Source: Diaporthe sp. PMI_573
Lineage: Eukaryota; Ascomycota; Sordariomycetes; Diaporthales; Diaporthaceae
Length of the DNA stretch: 64,000 nucleotides
NCBI GenBank assembly: GCA_021399435.1
Contig: JAJTUP010000093.1
Span: 1-64,000, forward strand
Direction of reading: 5' to 3'
Shown here: in pieces, positions 10,614 to 18,373 of the stretch
Position numbering within the stretch: the stretch's first letter is position 1
How the letters are laid out: each line of letters opens with the position of its first letter
Notes under the pieces: model-generated
What the model was told of the DNA's origin: nothing
Database searches by the model: none
What the model saw: the letters and a program-made list of their open reading frames with translations, nothing else
Program-made: the position numbers and the translations under genes

Positions 10614-12318
10614 GCCCAGGGCTTTTCAGCTCCATTCCATCCTCTGTCTGGACCGATAGACCTATCGGTAGGCCAACTTGATCAACATACGATAAATCTG
10701 TAATAAGTCCACTGCTTGACCACGTGAGTTCAGTAATACCCCATTTTACCCCATAGTTAGGGTCTGAGTCCGAAACCGGAGATGGCTCCACTAGGCGATT
10801 CGAGCTATCTATAAAAAATTGAATTTCTTGAGTGGCAAAGTAGATGCGGCCCGAGTTAAAATACGACTTCAGAGTGACGGGCGTATTGGTATTAGGTGGG
10901 ATGGTGATTATCAAGTTATTCGCTTTCGAGTCTATCCCGGAGAGGCTCCCATTAGATGCTGAAAGGTATTTAGGGTAGTAAACAGAACCCAAGTTGGTTT
11001 GGTAGAAGACTTGGTTACCGTTGTTAGGGTCTAGGCCGAGTATGTATGCGAATATAGTGTCAGGGCTGGTATTGTGGAAATTGATCCCTAGTTCTGGAGT
11101 GTTCTCAGAACGGACTTCCTTCTGGCCCAGGACCTTGTCGTTTATTTCGATGGTACGTAGGACGCCCTTTGATCTCCAAAGTTTAACCTCGTCTTGGATC
11201 TCTTTGTCGGCCTGGCAACCCTCTTCGAACGCGTCGGCGTCCGTACCGAAAAGAATGGATCGGGCGACGAGGTTGATGATGTGGCCACAGCAACGGAGCC
11301 GACGATGCTGCTTTTTGAACCCCAACTCAATGCCCAAGTCTTCAAGGCACGTGTCATTGCTCTCCGCATTGTCTGTGACAAAATATCCGACGCCATCCTC
11401 GAACCCATACTCGTGGATTATCTCGCTGACACGGTCGGCAAAGTTTTCTCCACAGTGACGACCTTCAATCCGTGGCAAACCGAGGAGAAACGTACGGAAC
11501 TTCCCTTCGTCATCAAGAAAGTGTACGGTAAGGCCGAGTAGAGATGTGAATTTTCGAGAGGACCACGCATCAAAGGAGACGTTAATGCGGCTGAGCGACC
11601 GACGAAGCAATTCCGTCACGACGCCTTTGTGACGATTGAAGGACCGCACAATCCAGTCGCGGATTGTGCTATGGGTTGGGATACTGCCCGAATCCGCGAT
11701 GGCGCTGTTCGCGTAAGCCATAAGGTCGCGAAAGTACGGACTCTCCAGCTTGTGAAATGGGATGTTGTCGCATGCCACCCAGCGTATAAGGAGATGCTGA
11801 AAGCGAAGCGGTTCAAAGGATGAGATGAAGGCGTTCATCAAAGCCTGATCCTTGGGTCGGTGGGAGTCTAGATCAACCATGTCGAAAAGAGTGCGCTGCT
11901 TCTTCCTCTGTGGTAGCATTGGTCCGCCTCTGTTGATGTGGTGGATTTCTTCCATATGACTGTTTGCTTGACTTGTGGATGCAGCATCGTACATGTGGGT
12001 AATTGTAGCCTTCTTCCGATGGCAGGCTTTGCAAAGCCAGAATCGATGACCGGAATCGTTTTTCTCGATATCGAACCCATGTTCCCATACCCATCCCGTC
12101 CGCGCTCTTTTTCTATACTTGCGTATAGAGAACCCTGCGAGGCGATTCCAATCGATGCCTTCATATCCAATGTAGTCGATCGAAGGCGATGTATCGCCGG
12201 TCGCGTCCACGCCGGGCTCTACTGAGTCAAGGTCAGGGGAGCTCTCGGGAACGCTAAAACTGGCGGATGCCCTAGAAAGGGCGACTGACGGCGCTTCCCC
12301 TCTTGCGGGTTGCGCCAT
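10552..12318 (-). CDS. Chimeric frame: hAT transposase N-half fused to GH64 domain
   Basis: From ATG 12318 the frame runs 588 codons. Residues 1-386 are a hAT transposase: BED finger (C96, C99, H121, H126/127), the SFDAWSS segment with D250, the GYFVTDNAESND segment with D316, a CCGHIINL block, and LWRSKG near 380, where the family continues toward the dimerisation domain. Instead, after a 23-residue junction, residues 410-568 are the N-terminal beta-barrel of a GH64 glucanase, including IFAYILGLDPNN, RIYFATQEIQFF, WGITELTW and SYVDQVGLPI. E530 and D546 have the spacing of the GH64 catalytic pair. The last 20 residues are read from the terminal repeat of the nested hAT element; before that insertion the frame ran on to 8302. 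Seen: one open frame with two unrelated families. Inferred: capture of a host gene piece by a hAT element, or an old deletion fusion. Neither half is complete, so expression and function are doubtful. Confidence 0.8.
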   Translation of the reverse strand: MAQPARGEAPSVALSRASASFSVPESSPDLDSVEPGVDATGDTSPSIDYIGYEGIDWNRLAGFSIRKYRKRARTGWVWEHGFDIEKNDSGHRFWLCKACHRKKATITHMYDAASTSQANSHMEEIHHINRGGPMLPQRKKQRTLFDMVDLDSHRPKDQALMNAFISSFEPLRFQHLLIRWVACDNIPFHKLESPYFRDLMAYANSAIADSGSIPTHSTIRDWIVRSFNRHKGVVTELLRRSLSRINVSFDAWSSRKFTSLLGLTVHFLDDEGKFRTFLLGLPRIEGRHCGENFADRVSEIIHEYGFEDGVGYFVTDNAESNDTCLEDLGIELGFKKQHRRLRCCGHIINLVARSILFGTDADAFEEGCQADKEIQDEVKLWRSKGVLRTIEINDKVLGQKEVRSENTPELGINFHNTSPDTIFAYILGLDPNNGNQVFYQTNLGSVYYPKYLSASNGSLSGIDSKANNLIITIPPNTNTPVTLKSYFNSGRIYFATQEIQFFIDSSNRLVEPSPVSDSDPNYGVKWGITELTWSSSGLITDLSYVDQVGLPIGLSVQTEDGMELKSPGPGLLIVRTIKSTISAHCSPD

Positions 12319-13462
12319 TTCAGAGAAGGCCAGAGCTGTCCCCGTTTTGCTATCGGCTACAAATATTACCTCCACAATATGGCAAGCGCGCCCAAGATAT
12401 ATTTCACAATCAAACGCGTCACGTAAAATACAAAAAGAAAGTTTGGTGACACGGCCTGCAAAAAGCAATTGCGCATTAGCGGGCACTCTTGGCCTAGCAG
12501 GCTCTCAACGTTGATTGGTCCTGGCTACAGATGTGGGGCATATCCAAATAATCAGATATCCAAATAAATCTGGGCTCTCCGATTTGATTTGATTTGAGTC
12601 AGCGCAGGGGCAATTTGATTTGATTTGAATAGATTTGGATCTGATTTATTTGTTTGCAAGTCTGCTCTGCCTCGTCCAACAGACGGAGACTCGGAGATAG
12701 GGCTGACTCCAAGTCGACAATTGAGCCTCGGTCTCCCTCTCCCCTGGCAACCCAACTTCGACACACATCGACGGCCAATCGATTGCTTCCGGCCCGTCCT
12801 TGCCGCTTTGCGCTTGAACCAGGGTGCAGCTTGGAAAGAAAGAGGGTGAAAAGAATCGTTTGAGCAAGAGAGATAAGTTGGGGGGGGGGAGATAGTACGG
12901 TTAGGGGCCGTTTGTTGCCTGCCTATCTTGCGTATTCTGTTTCACTGTTATGTACAAAGGATCCAAAGGGTGGATGACATTTATTTATATCATTACGTTG
13001 CTCCTTACTATCACATCTACCCTTCCCAGTATTGAGTGACAAAAGCTCGGTGAGGTGGGTGCAAGCTCTGGCGGGTACACTGGGGCAAGCGACACAGAGT
13101 ACTCAATCCTGGTCCTTGCCAGCTGCGTTCTAATTAGACATCTTTGCCCTTCGCATTTCGTTGAATGCTTGGGAGACCGAAATATGTCGGCTTTACCTCG
13201 CTATTCCACCAATCAGGAACACAGCCTTAAGGCGGAGAAACTGGGGAACACGCGCTCTAATTGGCCAATCCCTGTTGGCTGATATGGACGTCCCTAGTGC
13301 GGGGTTGCCGTGGAGAAATATAGCAAGACTTGAACTAGTTCTCCCCAATAACCACGGCCATTTAAGTCAATGAATCCTGTAAGCAAGTGCATGTGATTGG
13401 CAGTAAAATCAATTACGCTTCAGCCCTATATGCCTCTGATCGTCCTAACTAGCTAGGTGGAA
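12319..13462. other. Spacer with AT-rich transposon-end-like repeats
   Basis: No gene recognised. At about 12545-12660 there are repeated AAATC/GATTTG units in both orientations around a CAGGGG. This pattern is common at ends of fungal hAT elements and may mark the distal end of the element that carries the chimeric frame, but I could not find its partner or a target duplication. A run of G lies near 12881. Confidence 0.4.
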
Positions 13463-15976
13463 TTACGTCCAGCGTGAGATTCTCTGAACCTCTCTAGAAC
13501 GCTTGCTAGCTGTGTGTTTCTGAGCAAATATTGCTTCTAGCTCCCCAACTTCATTGCAAAACCCGTGCCCACCAATGGTAATTTTTCTCACCTGTTTCCC
13601 GTTTCTACCCTTCCCCGGCCATGCCCGTTTGTTTGGTATGATCAGAGCTAGTGGTTGGCGCTGCAGATCGAGCATCTCGGCCCGCTCAAAGTCAATTATC
13701 ATGACACCAGTCCCCTCGTTGAACAGCATGTTCGCATCCCGCACATCTGTGTGGCGAACGCGTTGTCGATGAATAGCTTGCAGTGACTGAATGGCCAGTG
13801 CGCGTAGCTTCTCATTCGGGAATCCTGCCGCCTTTGCTTCCGAGATGCTGCATCCTCCCCATGATAGTAATGTCATGTATACCACATACACTCGGTGATC
13901 GTAGTAGTAGATTTTCTGCATCTGACGAAGATCGATAGCCCCTAGAAATACTGGCACGTTTCTACCTTGGGCTGGGAGAAGACGTTTGTACACGTCCGCC
14001 TCGTGCTCAAGATCGGGGATGAAGGCCCGCACCGTGCCTTTACTGACGAAAGTGTAGCCGTATGCAAGCAACGTCACTTTGAACAGGACCCCGCGTGCGC
14101 CACCATGCCCCAGCGGCGTGATGCCGTCATCAAGTGATTGTTTGAGCTGCTGATGAAGCATACTGAGCCACTGCGTGTGATCCACAGGATGGTAATCACC
14201 ATGCCTTCGGTGACGACCCACATTTGGGCATGTTGGGTCCAGCTTTTGTCCCTTGACCAGGCCAAGCAGACATTTTTGCGTGCAGTAGGGACTGTCTCGT
14301 TGAGAGATCGCACCGGTTTCTGCCTCGGGCCCGACTTCAGCATCATCCGCCCCTTTGCCTCCCCTTTGGCTTCCGCCTCCTCGCGGCCGTCGCGCGAGGA
14401 TCCGCTGGCTCCTTCGAGGTCCAGCATTCCCTGCACTTGGGGTCGGCGTTTCTGGTGGCTTTGAAGACGATTCATCATCATCTGACGACTCTGGGTGATT
14501 GTCTACCTTGGACAAGCTGTCACTACACTGGTATTGAATGAAGAAGCGCCTCCTTAGGCGTTTGACGATGGGTGACCGGTCGACGTTTTGATACGTTGTA
14601 GGCTCAGGAATAAACGAAGCATCCGATGACGCAGTTCGTTCACTGTCGGGTACGGACCGCACTGTCGTTTCAAAGTCTTCCGCCCAAGTATGTAGAGTCT
14701 GTGTTGCTCTCCGTCGTTCCTCCTGCCCATGCTCACCCCGTGTTTCTAGGACCAGGAGGGTGAAAGCCAAGTATTGACCTACGGCCGTGCAGAGATGCAA
14801 CTGATCTGAGTGCGCCGCCGCCTCGGGGCCAGGCTCGGCCAGGTGGTAGTAGAGCGTGCCAGGATCATCCCAATCGATCGTGAGAAATACAATCGTCTCA
14901 CCTGTAGTCAGAAGGCTGTACTCAAGACCGCCCTCGATCATGTAGTGATACGTTTGTGTGATGGCAGACGCTGTCAACCTTTCTGCGAAGTATTGAAATC
15001 GAGCAGCTGGATCGACCGAAGTTGGGATTGTGTTCCGGTTGACAACCTCCTTGTAAATATCCATGGGACGGAGACCGAGACGTAGATGAGAAGCCGTCAA
15101 CTTGTGAGGCGGTTTGTATTCGGAGATGTAGAGCATGGTGCGTCTAGATGATTGTGTATTGTCGGATCGGTAGATGCAGATTTGATCGGCGCGTAGCTGA
15201 TGGGGGTCGTGTCGCTGGTTGGGCGTTTGTGGCGGCGTTGATGGCGTTTCTCTATCCACCACTTCCTCGGCAACGTCACTAATCGCATGAGGATGGTTTT
15301 CGAAGATGATGCCGTTGCCGATGTCGAAGGCGCTGGATGCCTCTGGGACATTTTTCAGCTGCTCGATAATATTCCGAACCGGGTCTTCCACGCTATTATG
15401 GAGGAAATATTCCAGCGTCTTCTCGTCGGCAATCTTGCGTCTCGAAATCCTCTCTCCTAGCCCCTCTAGAAAGTTCCTATTCTCGAAGACACGTGTTTCG
15501 GAAGGGAAGGTACTGTTGAGCGTACCGAATATGATCCTTTGGTTGTGGAGGAAATCGGACCATGGCTGGATTTTGGTAGGGCACCACTTGTTTCGGGGAT
15601 TCGTTATAGGGCCCTTGGATGTGAATTTCGGATCCGTTTCGACAGAAAATCGGGAGAATACTGATGTATGGCAAGCGGTAATGTACTCGTCAAGGGTGGT
15701 TGGCCGTGTCTGTTTCTCGGATAGCTCGGCTCGTTCTCGCTCCACTTCTCTCTCTCGCTCTGCTTTCTCGGCTCGTTGTTGTTCTTTCTCGGCTCGTTGG
15801 CGCTCTTCCTGCCTCTCTCGCTCTGCTTCCTCGGCGCGTTGGCGCTCTTCCTGCCTCTCTCGCTCTGCTTCCTCGGCGCGTTGGCGCTCTTCCTGCCTCT
15901 CTCGCTCTGCTTCCTCGGCGCGTTGCTCCGCCTCTCGCAAGCGTCGCTCAAGCTCTGCCACCCTGTTTCCTTCCAT
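13463..15976 (-). CDS. Coiled coil + PD-(D/E)xK nuclease-like + protein kinase-like protein
   Basis: A single-exon gene encodes 837 residues. Residues 1-90 are a charged coiled coil built from three near-identical 14-residue repeats plus degenerate ones. Residues 91-215 form a conserved-looking region (DEYITACHTSVFSRF onward). Residues 260-375 resemble a restriction-nuclease fold with D264 in RADQICIY and E286/K288 in ISEYKPPHKL, a D...ExK arrangement. A basic, AT-hook-like linker (RRSQRILARRPRGG) precedes a Cys/His cluster (C565, C569, C583, H589 and following). The C-terminal domain is kinase-like: glycine loop GHGGARGVLFKV, lysine in VSKGT, catalytic HTDVRDAN with D744 and N749, and metal-binding D762 in IIDFERA. 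Nuclease-kinase pairings of this sort are known from fungal and oomycete CRN-type effector families and selfish-element conflict proteins; this assignment is inference. The frame is intact amid transposon debris. Confidence 0.72.
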   Translation of the reverse strand: MEGNRVAELERRLREAEQRAEEAERERQEERQRAEEAERERQEERQRAEEAERERQEERQRAEKEQQRAEKAEREREVERERAELSEKQTRPTTLDEYITACHTSVFSRFSVETDPKFTSKGPITNPRNKWCPTKIQPWSDFLHNQRIIFGTLNSTFPSETRVFENRNFLEGLGERISRRKIADEKTLEYFLHNSVEDPVRNIIEQLKNVPEASSAFDIGNGIIFENHPHAISDVAEEVVDRETPSTPPQTPNQRHDPHQLRADQICIYRSDNTQSSRRTMLYISEYKPPHKLTASHLRLGLRPMDIYKEVVNRNTIPTSVDPAARFQYFAERLTASAITQTYHYMIEGGLEYSLLTTGETIVFLTIDWDDPGTLYYHLAEPGPEAAAHSDQLHLCTAVGQYLAFTLLVLETRGEHGQEERRRATQTLHTWAEDFETTVRSVPDSERTASSDASFIPEPTTYQNVDRSPIVKRLRRRFFIQYQCSDSLSKVDNHPESSDDDESSSKPPETPTPSAGNAGPRRSQRILARRPRGGGSQRGGKGADDAEVGPEAETGAISQRDSPYCTQKCLLGLVKGQKLDPTCPNVGRHRRHGDYHPVDHTQWLSMLHQQLKQSLDDGITPLGHGGARGVLFKVTLLAYGYTFVSKGTVRAFIPDLEHEADVYKRLLPAQGRNVPVFLGAIDLRQMQKIYYYDHRVYVVYMTLLSWGGCSISEAKAAGFPNEKLRALAIQSLQAIHRQRVRHTDVRDANMLFNEGTGVMIIDFERAEMLDLQRQPLALIIPNKRAWPGKGRNGKQVRKITIGGHGFCNEVGELEAIFAQKHTASKRSREVQRISRWT
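15795..15920. repeat. Three 42-bp tandem repeats in a coiled-coil coding region
   Basis: Three consecutive 42-bp units start at 15795, 15837 and 15879 and appear identical. Degenerate units lie at the left flank (15720-15794). Being 14 codons long, changes in copy number keep the frame and lengthen or shorten the coiled coil of the nuclease-kinase protein. This is a likely site of length variation between strains. Confidence 0.9.
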
Positions 15977-16389
15977 TATTAGGGTAGCAGGTGCCGAACG
16001 TTGTGAGTATGTTAGGAATGCATTGATTGATCAAGAGAATAGTAGCCTGTGGAGTGCATTGCTGAGAGACGGTTTGGTCGCATTTTAGTGTTGTTCTAGC
16101 TTACCGTGCCCATCTGCTTACGAGGATGGCCGTTGCTCTGGAAACTGATTGGGCCGGGATTGTGGAGAAGGCCCCCCGGAAATAAAGTCACACAGCGGCT
16201 TGGTGGGAGAACCGGTTTACCTCAGGCACTCAGACCCACTGGGCGCGCTTAACAGCGCGACGCCTTCCCTAAAGGGGTAATGGCTCCCAGAGGGCCTGAG
16301 AGACAGGAATTCCCGAGAGCCGCTAAAGCGGCTCACGAATCTGCTTGAAGAATTAGCTGACGGCAGGGCAAAAAAAAGGGGGGAAAAGG
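15977..16389. other. Intergenic, no gene recognised
   Basis: This is the promoter side of the minus-strand nuclease-kinase gene up to the tRNA-like locus. A run of A and G at 16370-16388 gives the minus-strand tRNA-like transcript a T-run terminator (TTTT at 16384-16387). Confidence 0.5.
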
Positions 16390-16462
16390 TGGACTTAGCG
16401 GGGCTCGAACCCGCGACCTTAAGATTACTAGTCTTACACTCTACCAGTATGAGCCCTCGCAT
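16390..16462 (-). tRNA. tRNA-Thr(AGT)-like gene, acceptor stem broken (probable pseudogene)
   Basis: The 73-base minus-strand sequence folds with an intact D arm (GCTC/GAGT), a five-pair anticodon stem (TAAGA/TCTTA) around loop CTAGTAA with anticodon AGT, and a perfect T arm (GCGGG/CCCGC with TTCGAGC). Box A and box B promoter elements are present and a TTTT terminator follows. The seven acceptor positions do not pair (TATGCGA against TAAGTCC). It is therefore either a tRNA pseudogene that lost its 5' half of the acceptor or a tRNA-derived SINE head. A protein frame read through it is an artefact. Confidence 0.65.
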
Positions 16463-16559
16463 ATATCTCTCGGAATTTCAAATATATATAACGTGGTTGG
16501 ACACTAAGCGAGCGATGACACATAGCGAGCGATTTAAAATGCTAACAAAAAACGTCTGT

Positions 16560-16752
16560 TGTCAGATGTGACGGGTGCTTTGGGTTAGGTGCCTGAGGCA
16601 TCAATGGTTGAATCATGACAAAACCAGCCCCTTACGGGTGGGGTCCCACCAAGGAACCAAGACAAGACATCATCACAATACACACAGTTACCACCCCATC
16701 AATTGGACCATAATTACACGTCCCACATACCTAAAAGGGTGATAATCTGACA
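16560..16752 (+). repeat. Solo copia LTR with TSD TCTGT
   Basis: This 193-bp LTR begins TGTCAGATGTGACGGG and ends GGGTGATAATCTGACA. It is flanked on both sides by the 5-bp direct repeat TCTGT (16555-16559 and 16753-16757), the mark of an intact insertion that later recombined to a solo LTR. It lies about 98 bp upstream of the tRNA-like gene. Confidence 0.92.
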
Positions 16753-16835
16753 TCTGTGCACACCCTGTCAACTTCTTCAAACTAGGCTCAATCGGGATCC
16801 AAATTTTAACATCGCTCAAAATTTATATAAGAAAG

Positions 16836-17029
16836 TGTCAGATGTGACGGGTGCTTTGGGTTAGTTGCCTGAGGCATCAATGGTTGAATCATGACAAAAC
16901 CAGCCCCCTTACGGGTGGGGTCCCACCAAGGAACCAAGACAAGACATCATCACAATACACACAGTTACCACCCCATCAATTGGACCATAATTACACGTCC
17001 CACATACCTAAAAGGGTGATAATCTGACA
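16836..17029 (+). repeat. 5' LTR of the copia element
   Basis: The sequence begins TGTCAGATGTGACGGG and ends AATCTGACA. It shares variants (CAAGGAACC, CAGTTACC, CACATACC) with the solo LTR at 16560, whereas the 3' LTR has CAAAAGAACC, CAGTGACC and CATATACC. Confidence 0.92.
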
Positions 17030-17063
17030 ATTAAGAGTCTCAGTGCCTCAATTTAAGAGCAAA

Positions 17064-18320
17064 ATGGCCGACAATATCAACACGAAGAACCTTAGCGCAC
17101 TGCTATCGAAGCCCGAAGAATGGAATGATTAGGACCACGAATTCCTTCTCCAAGCCGAATCCTACGGGCTCAGTGCTCATATAAATCATCGAGAAAACCT
17201 CCTACCGAGACCACAGAAACCCGACATCCGACTGCGGAAGTATACGAAGACCGTCGCAGCCGCACGAGGCGCAACCTCCCAGACAATCGGAGGATCTGAC
17301 GACGAAATCGACGAAGCCGAGGTCATCCAGGAGAAGAGGAACGGCCAATAGTTGCTATCCGATCTCACTGATGCCGGCCTGAAGACCTATAATCTCGACC
17401 TCCAGGGGTACAAGCAACTCGAGCCGGACTACAAGGAAGAACAAAGCTCGGTCCAGAAACTCAGAAAGTGGATCATGCAGACAGTCGCACCTCCATATAA
17501 GTCAACATGCTGTAATGCAGGAGAACCGCTATGGAAATGGCATAACAACCTGCAGAAGAGATGCGGACAGTCGAGGGCAGATGAATTGCTAGAGACAAGA
17601 ACTGCCTAAAAGAACTCCCTGAAACCGCCGAGGAATCCGAGGGATGCCTTGATGTGGGTTGACAAATGGGAAACCGCAATGGCGAAAGCTACCCAACAAG
17701 GGGTTGCGGAAACGAAACAAACCATTGCATGGGTCCCGGACCTATTGCAAGCCTTACAAGGCATTATGCCAATATGGGCAACCACATTTCGGCAGACACG
17801 AGAACAGGAAATTGCAGATGGGAGCATTACCTTCAGAAGCGTTGGGAACCTTATCCGTAAGGAGTTGCAAGCCTTAAGCTCGCAGAACAAAACTGCTAGA
17901 GCGTCAAAAGGGGCATGGGTAACTACCTATGATGGCCTGAAGGGTCATGACAGTGATGAGGACGCTCAATCTGTTGATGAGAAGAAACCACGCAGAAAGG
18001 GCTTGAAAGAATCACGTGGAAGCAACGCGGGCCAAATGCGCAGCCGGTCTAGAGCTGAAGGCTCGACTGATATGTGCGCGGCATGCGATCGGCCCCACGC
18101 CCTTGCAAACTGTTACTACGTGTTCCCGGAGAAAGCCTGGAGTGGCTTCCGGAAGAGTCGAGTGACTGAAGAAAAGGTGCAGGAAGCCCTTGCAAACAAT
18201 GCTGATTTACAAGCACAGGTCCGAGATCGAAGTCCAAGTCAAGGACACCTAAACCGACGAAAGAAGAAGTCGTCGAGGAAGTCGAAGATTGACTCCCAGG
18301 ATATTGTGTCACGAGTATAG
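17064..18320 (+). pseudogene. copia gag with three in-frame stops
   Basis: One continuous frame from ATG 17064 encodes the capsid-like Gag protein that would package the retrotransposon RNA. It is interrupted by TAG at 17130, TAG at 17349 and TAA at 17607. All three could arise from Gln codons (CAG, CAG, CAA) by C-to-T change, the direction expected of repeat-induced point mutation. Near the C-terminus a zinc-knuckle variant CAACDRPHALANC (C-x2-C-x3-H-x4-C) marks the nucleocapsid part. The frame ends with TAG at 18318, and pol continues in a different frame. Whether that shift was programmed or mutational cannot be told from one copy. Confidence 0.85.
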
Positions 18321-18373
18321 AGGCTAGGGGAGCTTTTGCCATAAACGCAGAAGAATACCCTCTTCGACACTCG

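Noticed and set aside
12545..12660. Definite terminal repeats for the hAT element carrying the GH64 fusion
   Set aside because: The AAATC/GATTTG repeats look like hAT ends, but no matching second end or 8-bp duplication could be found.
15700..15987. Leu-rich hydrophobic forward frame (possible membrane protein)
   Set aside because: It arises from reading the Glu/Arg coiled-coil repeats backwards.
15306..16088. Forward frame rich in Ser/Arg/Cys repeats
   Set aside because: It is the antisense of the 42-bp repeats and coiled-coil region of the nuclease-kinase gene.
16217..16462. Reverse frame of 81 codons
   Set aside because: Its sequence is a translation of the tRNA-like locus, a common artefact.
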